Shown one piece after another: positions 1 to 5,569 of a stretch of 5,569 nt of DNA. A program made the position numbers and the translations under genes. The number at the start of each line of letters is the position of its first letter. Position 1 is the stretch's first letter. The stretch is from Candidatus Aminicenantota bacterium (GTDB lineage: Bacteria; Acidobacteriota; Aminicenantia; UBA2199). Below the pieces are notes generated by a model. The model did no database searches. It was not told the origin of the DNA and worked only from the letters and a program-made list of their open reading frames with translations. Location of the stretch: NCBI GenBank assembly GCA_030671465.1, contig DAOVIP010000148.1:1-5569 (forward strand). The letters are read 5' to 3'.

Positions 1-2759
1 AGGGCAATGGCCCCAAACCAGGACAGAATACTAACAATATATCCCTGAATAAAATGTCCCCAGAGGACACCCACAATACTGAATGGAATCAATATGAGTA
101 CCACTAGGGCCTGGCTGAAACTTCGGAAAGTGATGACGATTATCATAAACATCAGGATAAAAATAGGAGGAGCAATACGCCCGATGGCTCTCATGGTTTT
201 TAAATTTTCACGGCTCTGACCCTCGAACATGAACTGTATGTCGGGATAACGGGCTGCAATACCCGGTAAAATATCTTTTTTGATATCGGCAATGGTATCC
301 GGGACTGATTCTTTGGGATTGGTGATGTCCGCCTCCACATTGACCACTCGTTGGGCATCGATGTGGTTAACCGTCATCACCCCGCGATGGATGGAAAAAT
401 CGGCAATTTCGCCCAGAGGGTATTCTTTGTTACCGGGTAAACGGATTCGCATATTTTCCAGTTTTTGCATGGTGGAACGGTCTTGCTGGGTATAACGCAC
501 CCAGATCTTGACTTCATCGATTCCCCGCAGTATTCTCTGGGCCTCTCCGCCAAAAAAACCGGAGCGAACCTGACTGAGAACATCGGCAGTGGTTAAACCC
601 AGGGCATGGGCACTCTCTTTTAATCTAATATTGACTTCCCTCAATCCCGGGGGATCGCCATCCACCACATTCTTTAATTTTTCAATTTTTCTCAATTCCG
701 CTTTTAGGGTTTCTTTGGCTTCCCGCAACTGACTTAAATTATTGCTGGCCAGGGCAATGGAAATAGGCTTCCCCCAGAATCCGCGACCTCCGAATTCGAG
801 TTTTTCCGCACCCGGGACCTTGCCCACCTGAGTACGGATACGGTTGGTGGCCTTCATGTGATTCCAATCCCTTAGTTTACTGCTGATCAGGGTGATCGAG
901 AGGTTGCCCTGGTGGGTTCCCGGTCCGATACGGCGAGCGATTGAGAGTATCAAATCCTGACGGTACTGATGTTCTTTTTTGTAGATATCATTGACCTGCC
1001 AGACCTTTTGTTCTATCCCGGATAGCAATGTGTCGGTGATGGAATCCGGAGTGCCAGCGGGCATTTCCAGGACCACATCCACATTTCTACGTTCAATGAT
1101 GGGGAAAAAAGTGGTCTTGATCAAGCTTCCCTGGAGGGCACCCAGGGTAATGATGAAGAGTGCCAGAGGTACTGCAATTCCGATCAATGGATAATGAATC
1201 ACAAATTTAAGTGCAGGGCCATATACTTTTGTACGAATGGTTTTCAGGGCTTTGTCCGATACCCTTTCAATAATATTTTTACGCCGGGTATGATTGCACA
1301 GGGCTCGGGAATGGGCAATGTGGGCCGGAAGGATAAAGGTGGCTTCTACCAGTGAGATTAAAAGGGTGGCCACCACCACAAAAGCCAGATCACGGGTTCG
1401 GTCTCCCAGGCCTCCTTCAAGGAAGAAAAATGTGGTGAAAATCACCACCGTGGTTAAAATGGAAGCCACTACCGAAGGCAGTACTTCAATGGTTCCCTTG
1501 ACTGCTGCCTGGATCGGTTTTTCACCCCGTTCGTGATGCTGGTAGATATTTTCCCCGATGACGATTCCATCATCGACCAGAATACCCAGAACCAGAATCA
1601 TGCCCAGTAAGGACATGACATTGATTGTCAGATTGAAAAAAGGACCGAACATCAACATGCCGGCAAAGGAAACCGGAATGGCCAGGGCCACCCAAAAAGA
1701 CATACGGGTATTCAGAGAAAGGGAAAGGAACAGTAAAACCAGAAACATGCCCAGGAGACCATTGCTGGAGAGAATATCAATCCGTTCCTGGATGATTTCC
1801 GATCCATCCCGAACCACATAGGCCTGAACATCCGAGTGGGTCTGGTTGTAATTTTTGATATAGGCCTTTACCTGTTTGGTGATATGGAAGAGATCTTCAC
1901 GGTTGGTGTTCTGTATGGTGACCCGGACTGCCGGATTTCCGTTGTGGTAAACCCGGTTGGGATTTTCCGACCAGCGGTCCTTCAAGTCCGCAACATCTTT
2001 GAGACGGATGATTACACCATCGTTGGTGGCCTTTAGCATGTGGTTGGCCAACTCCCGGGCATAGTACCCCTTGACATTGGCCCGGATCAACAACTCTTCC
2101 TGCTGTCCCTTAATTTTTCCCCCGGTCATACGGATATTGGCTTTCTGAATGGCAGAGATGACTTCCTGGAAGGTCAGCCCGTAGGCTCTCAGGTCCTTTT
2201 CTCTCAATGCAATTTCGATTTCTTCGTCGGGGAAGCCGCTGAGGGAAATTTTGGAAATTCCCTCTTTTGACAACATATCTCTCTCAACACGGCGGGACTC
2301 TTGTTTTAATCGATTCAGGCTCACTTTCCCAGACAAAACAAAATCAATGGCAAAGTTTCGTGCTTCGCGGCGGTAAATAGTTAGCCGCTCCATTCCGACC
2401 GGAAAGGAGCTGACCTGATTGACCGCATTCTTGACATCCTGCAGAACCACATTGATATCATACCCGGTTAAAACCGTTATCGTTATCAGACAGGAATTTT
2501 CGCTGGAGACCGATGTGACCCGTTCCAGGCCGGTCACTCCTTTCAGGTTGTCCTCGATCTTCAACACAATGGCCTCTTCAATTTCCTCGGGGGCGGCACC
2601 GGGATAAGAAGCCTGAATCATAATGGTCTTGCTGGGTATAATGGGAAAAAAGGTGGTTTTCATACTCTTGAATCCCACCCAGCCGAATAGGAACATGGCT
2701 ACCAGGAGCACATTTCCCAAGATTGGGTATTTAATGAATAGTTGAATGGCTTTTTTCAT
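1..2759 (-). CDS. RND-family efflux permease (AcrB/HAE1-like), C-terminus beyond the left edge
   Basis: Inner-membrane proton/drug antiporter subunit of a tripartite efflux pump. The frame is open for 919 codons from ATG (2759-2757) to the left edge with no stop. AcrB-type proteins run to about 1030-1050 residues, so roughly the last 100-150 are missing. Visible layout: TM1 at about residues 8-30; first periplasmic (porter/docking) loop about 40-330; TM2-TM6 from about 334 to 510; TM7 about 524-546; second periplasmic loop about 556-855; TM8 about 862-882; TM9 about 886-906; start of TM10. TM4 carries the Asp pair D396-D397 (VDDGIVIGEN), equivalent to the AcrB proton-relay aspartates D407/D408. 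FEGQSREN (845-852) just before TM8 is typical of the family. The internal duplication shows as KTTFFPII at both 34-41 and 548-555. The gene starts 12 bases after the adaptor stop, with an in-frame TAG just upstream and no clear Shine-Dalgarno, so translation is probably coupled to the adaptor. Family assignment is secure; substrate is unknown (drugs, bile salts, dyes or lipids are possible). The heavy-metal CusA subgroup is less likely given the overall motif pattern. Confidence 0.95.
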   Translation of the reverse strand, partial: MKKAIQLFIKYPILGNVLLVAMFLFGWVGFKSMKTTFFPIIPSKTIMIQASYPGAAPEEIEEAIVLKIEDNLKGVTGLERVTSVSSENSCLITITVLTGYDINVVLQDVKNAVNQVSSFPVGMERLTIYRREARNFAIDFVLSGKVSLNRLKQESRRVERDMLSKEGISKISLSGFPDEEIEIALREKDLRAYGLTFQEVISAIQKANIRMTGGKIKGQQEELLIRANVKGYYARELANHMLKATNDGVIIRLKDVADLKDRWSENPNRVYHNGNPAVRVTIQNTNREDLFHITKQVKAYIKNYNQTHSDVQAYVVRDGSEIIQERIDILSSNGLLGMFLVLLFLSLSLNTRMSFWVALAIPVSFAGMLMFGPFFNLTINVMSLLGMILVLGILVDDGIVIGENIYQHHERGEKPIQAAVKGTIEVLPSVVASILTTVVIFTTFFFLEGGLGDRTRDLAFVVVATLLISLVEATFILPAHIAHSRALCNHTRRKNIIERVSDKALKTIRTKVYGPALKFVIHYPLIGIAVPLALFIITLGALQGSLIKTTFFPIIERRNVDVVLEMPAGTPDSITDTLLSGIEQKVWQVNDIYKKEHQYRQDLILSIARRIGPGTHQGNLSITLISSKLRDWNHMKATNRIRTQVGKVPGAEKLEFGGRGFWGKPISIALASNNLSQLREAKETLKAELRKIEKLKNVVDGDPPGLREVNIRLKESAHALGLTTADVLSQVRSGFFGGEAQRILRGIDEVKIWVRYTQQDRSTMQKLENMRIRLPGNKEYPLGEIADFSIHRGVMTVNHIDAQRVVNVEADITNPKESVPDTIADIKKDILPGIAARYPDIQFMFEGQSRENLKTMRAIGRIAPPIFILMFMIIVITFRSFSQALVVLILIPFSIVGVLWGHFIQGYIVSILSWFGAIA

Positions 2760-2771
2760 AATGGAATTGTT

Positions 2772-3878
2772 CTATTTTTCTGATACCTGAGCACCTTCCC
2801 GGGCTTCGATCCAGGTTTCACCCAGTATTCGAGTACCATCTGACAGGCCCCTTACAATCACCCGATCACCCATTTTCCCGACAATTTCCACTTTTTTGAG
2901 TACCAGCCGGTTATCTTTAACTACATAAATCTGGTCATTGTCTACCAGTAAATCCTTGGCCAGGGTGTAGGCCATGGCAATGGGGGTTCCCCGGGCATGT
3001 CCGGTCATATACATACCCTCCTTTAGCAGTGGATCTGAAAGATGGATGTAAACCTTTACGGTCATGGAATTGCGGTCAATTACCCGGTTGATCCGCTGTA
3101 TTCGACCTTTGAAGTCTCCGTTTACATCCTGGGTTTTCAAGTTGACTGTCTGGCCAACTCGAATCCGGCTTAGATCAAAAAGGCCGACCGGTGCTTCCAG
3201 TTCGTATAACTCGGTATTGGTGAATTCACCCAGTTTCTGACCGATCCTTACCAGGGTACCGGGATTGATGTTGGACTGAGTCACCAGGCCGGAAAAAGGG
3301 GCATTTATGGTATATTTGGCCAGAGTGGCCTCCATGCTTTTGATGATGTAGAAGGAATTGAAAATATTACGTGAAGCGATATAGTATCGTTCCTTTTCAT
3401 TGGAGGGTTCCGGAAGCAGAGCTAAAGGTTTATCCAATTGGAATTGCTGTAAGTATTTTTCCCAGCCTTTGGCACTGGCGGGAAAATCAATGCTTAGATC
3501 AGGTAAAAGAAGGGTAAGTTGATTCAGCAAGCTGCTTTTCTGGGCCAGTACATTGTTGAGGTAAACCCGATCGTCAATCATGATCAGCGTCTCTCCCTTA
3601 CGAAAGGCAGTACCTTCTCTGAACTGTTTGCCTGTTCTTAGCAGGACTCCCGAAACTTCTGCATATATCTCCAGCTTGTCATACGCATAGAGGTGGCCGC
3701 TGATTTCAATAGGGGCATGGATGTTTTTGTTGACAACTGTGTTTAACTTGGGTAAGGTGGTCTGACTGGCGGAGGTTTTTCGGCGCATGGGCTCCTTCTG
3801 ATTGCTGAGTATATTTCCGATGATAAAACTAATGACAACAATAGCCAGGGCTATTAATCCGATCCATTTCTTATTCAA
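2772..3878 (-). CDS. RND efflux periplasmic adaptor (HlyD/AcrA-type membrane fusion protein)
   Basis: Complete 368-residue periplasmic adaptor linking the RND permease encoded just downstream to an outer-membrane channel. It has a single N-terminal hydrophobic segment (about residues 5-24) after the basic start MNKKW. No lipobox Cys follows, and the protein contains no Cys at all, so it is anchored by a transmembrane helix or uncleaved signal rather than a lipid. The two lipoyl/barrel-sandwich half-motifs are at about 65-102 (AEVSGVL...FREGTAFRKGE) and 188-220 (INAPFSGLV...NPGTLVRIGQKLGEF). They bracket a short, partly helical hairpin region of about 85 residues. A beta-barrel domain (about 224-298, ending KEGMYMTGHARG) and a membrane-proximal domain (about 300-368) follow. 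The start is TTG, chosen because AGGAGGA (3885-3891) sits six bases upstream and because the hydrophobic anchor follows immediately. The hairpin contains Pro-rich linkers (LLPDL, LLPEP) recalling adaptors I associate with Bacteroidota and relatives. Substrate cannot be inferred. Confidence 0.93.
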   Translation of the reverse strand: MNKKWIGLIALAIVVISFIIGNILSNQKEPMRRKTSASQTTLPKLNTVVNKNIHAPIEISGHLYAYDKLEIYAEVSGVLLRTGKQFREGTAFRKGETLIMIDDRVYLNNVLAQKSSLLNQLTLLLPDLSIDFPASAKGWEKYLQQFQLDKPLALLPEPSNEKERYYIASRNIFNSFYIIKSMEATLAKYTINAPFSGLVTQSNINPGTLVRIGQKLGEFTNTELYELEAPVGLFDLSRIRVGQTVNLKTQDVNGDFKGRIQRINRVIDRNSMTVKVYIHLSDPLLKEGMYMTGHARGTPIAMAYTLAKDLLVDNDQIYVVKDNRLVLKKVEIVGKMGDRVIVRGLSDGTRILGETWIEAREGAQVSEK

Positions 3879-3884
3879 CTTGGG

Positions 3885-3891
3885 TCCTCCT
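3885..3891 (-). promoter_or_regulatory. Strong Shine-Dalgarno site deciding a TTG start
   Basis: On the minus strand this reads AGGAGGA, followed by the six bases CCCAAG and then TTG (3878-3876). It is a near-perfect anti-16S match at good spacing. It is the main reason for placing the adaptor start at this TTG rather than at an internal codon. None of the other gene starts visible in the window has a comparable site. Confidence 0.85.
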
Positions 3892-3908
3892 GTTTTAGAT
3901 ATATAAAC

Positions 3909-3923
3909 TGATTAAACAAATCA
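3909..3923. repeat. Short inverted repeat in the leader of the pump operon
   Basis: TGATT and AATCA form perfect 5-bp arms around a 5-base AT-rich centre (tgattaaacaaatca). It lies between the proposed promoter and the Shine-Dalgarno site of the adaptor. A dyad in this place could be a small operator. In AT-rich DNA, however, arms this short arise often by chance, and no regulator gene is visible nearby. Confidence 0.2.
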
Positions 3924-3963
3924 ATAAAGGAAATCTTGCAGTTTTATTAACGAAACAATTCTC

Positions 3964-3992
3964 ATTCTATCATATGTTTCTGCCTTGAACAA
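3964..3992 (-). promoter_or_regulatory. Candidate sigma70-like promoter for the adaptor-permease operon
   Basis: On the minus strand, TTGTTC (3992-3987) and TAGAAT (3969-3964) are separated by exactly 17 bases. The -10 matches TATAAT at five of six positions; the -35 is weaker but keeps the TTG. Transcription would begin near 3957, giving a leader of about 80 bases before the TTG start. The site lies in the 154-base gap after tmk, where the adaptor-permease pair would be expected to have its own promoter. If the host belongs to Bacteroidota, whose primary sigma factor uses different hexamers, this reading would not hold. Confidence 0.4.
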
Positions 3993-4033
3993 GAAGTTGA
4001 AAAGAGGACCAAATCGGTATATGGACACTGGAG

Positions 4034-4633
4034 TCATAAACCCAGTATCTCTATTATCCGTTTCAATATGGTTTTTAAATCCTGGTTGCCATCTATAATA
4101 TGAATATTTTTCCCGGTAAGTGTCAGATAGTTTTTTCTGACCTTTTCCAAAAATATTTTCTGCTCAAAAAGTTTTACCCGGGAATTACGGCTCTCTTTTA
4201 TACGGTTCATGCCAATATTTACATCTACATCAATAATAAAGGTAATATCTGGCTCCGGGGCGAATTCCCGGTTCATCTGAATAATCTCGTCCATGTTCAT
4301 TCCCCGGGCTCCCTGATAACAGGCGGTTGAATAGTAATAACGGTCCAGAATCACGGTCTTATTCTGGCTGAGGGCCGGCTTAATATTATGGGATACATTG
4401 AATTTTCTATCTTCAATGAAATAATTTAGTTCTTCTTCCAGGGGAATACTGGTTTTAAACCTGGATATTTCCCTTATTTTTTTTCCCCAATTGGAATCAG
4501 AGGGTTCCCGCAGCCAGGCGACCGGAAGATTTTTTTCTTTCATATAATTAAAAAGCATTTTGGATACAGTGGTTTTGCCGGAACCGTCAATTCCTTCAAA
4601 GACAATCAGTTTGTGTGGGATTATTTCAGACAT
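4034..4633 (-). CDS. tmk: Thymidylate kinase (dTMP kinase)
   Basis: Cytoplasmic enzyme phosphorylating dTMP to dTDP with ATP, an essential step where de novo and salvage dTTP synthesis meet. The complete 199-residue product has the family's usual length. Visible motifs are the P-loop FEGIDGSGKT (residues 12-21, K20 and T21 binding phosphate), the dTMP-site REP (42-44), and the family signature DRYYYSTACYQGA (97-109, with the DR pair at 97-98). It is followed by FAPEPD (125-130) and a basic LID stretch (about 144-155, with R144, R149 and R152). There is no Arg in the P-loop variable positions, so catalysis would rely on LID arginines as in the bacterial (type II) enzymes. The start is ATG at 4633: an in-frame TGA lies three codons upstream and the P-loop begins at the expected distance. 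The ribosome site is weak (only AAAAAG next to the ATG). It starts 64 bases after the radical-SAM-like gene and ends 154 bases before the efflux genes, so it may be co-transcribed with the former. Confidence 0.96.
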   Translation of the reverse strand: MSEIIPHKLIVFEGIDGSGKTTVSKMLFNYMKEKNLPVAWLREPSDSNWGKKIREISRFKTSIPLEEELNYFIEDRKFNVSHNIKPALSQNKTVILDRYYYSTACYQGARGMNMDEIIQMNREFAPEPDITFIIDVDVNIGMNRIKESRNSRVKLFEQKIFLEKVRKNYLTLTGKNIHIIDGNQDLKTILKRIIEILGL

Positions 4634-4666
4634 CTTTTTAATTCATTCAGGATCAAAAATATATCA

Positions 4667-4688
4667 TATTTATCGATATTAATAAATA
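4667..4688. repeat. AT-only 7-bp inverted repeat between two genes
   Basis: Arms tatttat (4667-4673) and ataaata (4682-4688) are perfectly complementary around an 8-base centre. It sits in the 64-base gap between the radical-SAM-like gene and tmk. The arms contain no G or C, and the stem is not followed on the minus strand by a clean T-tract, so it is a poor intrinsic terminator. A protein-binding dyad or a chance feature of AT-rich spacer DNA are both possible. Confidence 0.3.
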
Positions 4689-4695
4689 CGGTCAA
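4667..4695 (-). promoter_or_regulatory. Weak candidate promoter upstream of tmk
   Basis: On the minus strand, TTGACC (4695-4690) matches the -35 consensus at five of six positions. It is followed after 17 bases by TAAATA (4672-4667), a poor -10 lacking the conserved final T. The -10 falls within one arm of the inverted repeat at this spot, which would suit an operator overlapping a promoter. The gap is AT-rich enough that such matches are expected by chance. Confidence 0.2.
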
Positions 4696-4697
4696 TT

Positions 4698-5569
4698 TCA
4701 AATGAATTCTGCCAGTTTCATTTCCACCTTTTTTTCAACGGTTTTCAATGCACCTGCCAGTTGATAATCTGGTGATGATTCAATTGACAGGCGCTCCTGC
4801 TTGAGAAAATCGTAAGCGGTCTTTAGGGCCCGGACATAATCCCCCTTTTTGATGACATCCAGAAAGCCGGGTGATTGATTTAATGATTGATTGCTCAGCA
4901 GTTTGTTCAGATAATCAAGCCGGGTTTCAACCTGCTTAACCAGTGGAAAATGAAATACACTTCTGCCGGCTCTTAATATGGTTTTGGTTTTAATCTGTCC
5001 TTTGAACCGCTCATCACTGTTCAACAGGTCAAAGAGGAGTGTACTGGAATACGGAATGAGGAATGGAGAGTGGGCCAGTATTGAAAATGAAGGAAATTTC
5101 TTTTTCAGGTGAATGATGAGAAGAAACTCCCGGATGAACTCCTCCCAGCTGGAATCATGGTCACTGCTGATCCAGTAATGGTAGTTGAGGATACCCTTAT
5201 TTTCAAAGACATCCAGGAGGGTTTCGATCTGATTTTGATCCGGGATCCATTTTCCCAGTTTTTTTCCCCTTTTTTTCAAAAAAGTATCGGTGCCCAACCA
5301 GAGGAGGGGCCGGTTTTTTACAAACAGGGATGGATCCGAGAGCATTTCCACGATTTCAGGGAATAGCTGTTGTTTTCGGTTGAAAAAAGAAGCGATTGAA
5401 GTCTGGACTCCCCATAATCTGAAATGATTTTTTTTAATGGCATGAAAGACCCTAGACGCAAAGTGAGGATCCTGCAGGATATCATCGTCATTGATATTAA
5501 TGGTTTTGGCTGGTTCTGGGGCAATTTTATGGGATTTCAGTTTTTCCGAAAATGTTTCCAGCAGACCGG
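4698..5569 (-). CDS. Radical-SAM-like protein, C-terminal part; N-terminus beyond the right edge
   Basis: The frame is open from the right edge (first whole codon 5567-5565) to TGA at 4700-4698, giving 289 residues. Starting it at the GTG near 5351 would cut through a continuous conserved-looking domain, so that is not the true start. The pattern fits the second half of a radical SAM barrel: NINDDDILQD (fragment residues 24-33) like the conserved Asp strand; PEIVEMLSDP (71-79); LLWLGTD (88-94) then KLGK (103-106), like the LxIGxES...GK segment; KGILNYHYWI (124-133) like the strand before the lid; SSWEEF (139-144); and SPFLIPYSST near 175, like the late PxxGT strand. A helical tail of about 90 residues follows. 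The fragment has no Cys, so there is no C-terminal SPASM or auxiliary cluster; the CxxxCxxC motif and any cobalamin-binding domain would lie upstream, outside the window. Substrate is unknown. It precedes tmk by 64 bases on the same strand. The radical SAM assignment rests on pattern recognition, not on the catalytic motif. Confidence 0.65.
   Translation of the reverse strand, partial: GLLETFSEKLKSHKIAPEPAKTININDDDILQDPHFASRVFHAIKKNHFRLWGVQTSIASFFNRKQQLFPEIVEMLSDPSLFVKNRPLLWLGTDTFLKKRGKKLGKWIPDQNQIETLLDVFENKGILNYHYWISSDHDSSWEEFIREFLLIIHLKKKFPSFSILAHSPFLIPYSSTLLFDLLNSDERFKGQIKTKTILRAGRSVFHFPLVKQVETRLDYLNKLLSNQSLNQSPGFLDVIKKGDYVRALKTAYDFLKQERLSIESSPDYQLAGALKTVEKKVEMKLAEFI

Noticed and set aside
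377..583. Minus-strand 68-codon frame inside the permease
   Set aside because: It is an out-of-frame shadow within the permease's second periplasmic domain; the permease frame is continuous there.
1294..2270. Several plus-strand open frames of 66-87 codons opposite the permease
   Set aside because: They lie antisense to an uninterrupted, motif-bearing RND reading frame. Their products are low-complexity, Arg/Ser/Thr-rich or lack any recognisable motif, and none has a convincing ribosome site.
3993..4033. Possible intrinsic terminator after tmk
   Set aside because: Only tiny stems (such as ACC-GATTT-GGT) are visible, without a GC-rich stem followed by a T-tract.
4100..4330. Plus-strand 76-codon frame opposite tmk
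   Set aside because: It is antisense to the conserved thymidylate kinase core and is best explained as a shadow of its codon pattern.
5349..5351. GTG as the start of the protein ending at 4698
   Set aside because: There is no Shine-Dalgarno upstream, and 72 further in-frame residues fit the same domain. The true start lies outside the window.
5318..5524. Minus-strand 68-codon frame near the right edge, suggesting a separate small gene or a frameshift
   Set aside because: The radical-SAM-like frame continues without a stop through this whole stretch to the window edge with coherent motifs (NINDDDILQD, PEIVEMLSDP). The alternative frame is a shadow and no frameshift is needed.
1..5569. CRISPR arrays, tRNA or rRNA genes, insertion sequences, toxin-antitoxin or defence modules
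   Set aside because: No regularly spaced repeats, cloverleaf or rRNA-like sequence, transposase motifs or terminal inverted repeats were seen. Coding density is filled by the four genes described.

Overview
All recognisable genes in this window lie on the minus strand, so it reads right to left. It carries four protein genes, two of them cut by the window edges. In order of transcription they are: the C-terminal 289 residues of a radical-SAM-like protein (right edge to 4698), a complete thymidylate kinase (4633-4034), a complete periplasmic adaptor of an RND efflux pump (3878-2772), and the first 919 residues of the RND inner-membrane permease (2759 to the left edge). Every plus-strand reading frame is an antisense shadow of these genes. 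I see no rRNA, tRNA, CRISPR array, transposase or attachment site. No stretch of more than 160 bases lacks a gene.

The host must be a double-membraned (Gram-negative type) bacterium, because RND pumps with membrane-anchored adaptors span a periplasm. GC content is moderate by eye. The adaptor has a distinctive short hairpin insert, and the permease carries a GENIY-HHERG stretch after the TM4 Asp pair. From memory both resemble pumps of Bacteroidota and related phyla, but this placement is weak and could not be checked here.

Layout: the radical-SAM gene and tmk are separated by a 64-base AT-rich gap containing a 7-bp inverted repeat. Between tmk and the adaptor is a 154-base gap with a plausible sigma70-like promoter, a leader of about 80 bases and a strong Shine-Dalgarno sequence in front of a TTG start. 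The adaptor and permease are 12 bases apart and clearly form a pump operon. No outer-membrane TolC-type factor and no regulator is visible, so either may lie beyond the left edge or elsewhere.

Functionally, the adaptor and permease would form a proton-driven tripartite exporter together with an outer-membrane channel. Thymidylate kinase is housekeeping nucleotide metabolism. The radical-SAM-like fragment has no assignable substrate. I find no convincing new biological system; the points worth checking are the same-frame adaptor/permease junction, the truncated radical-SAM protein and the control of the pump operon.
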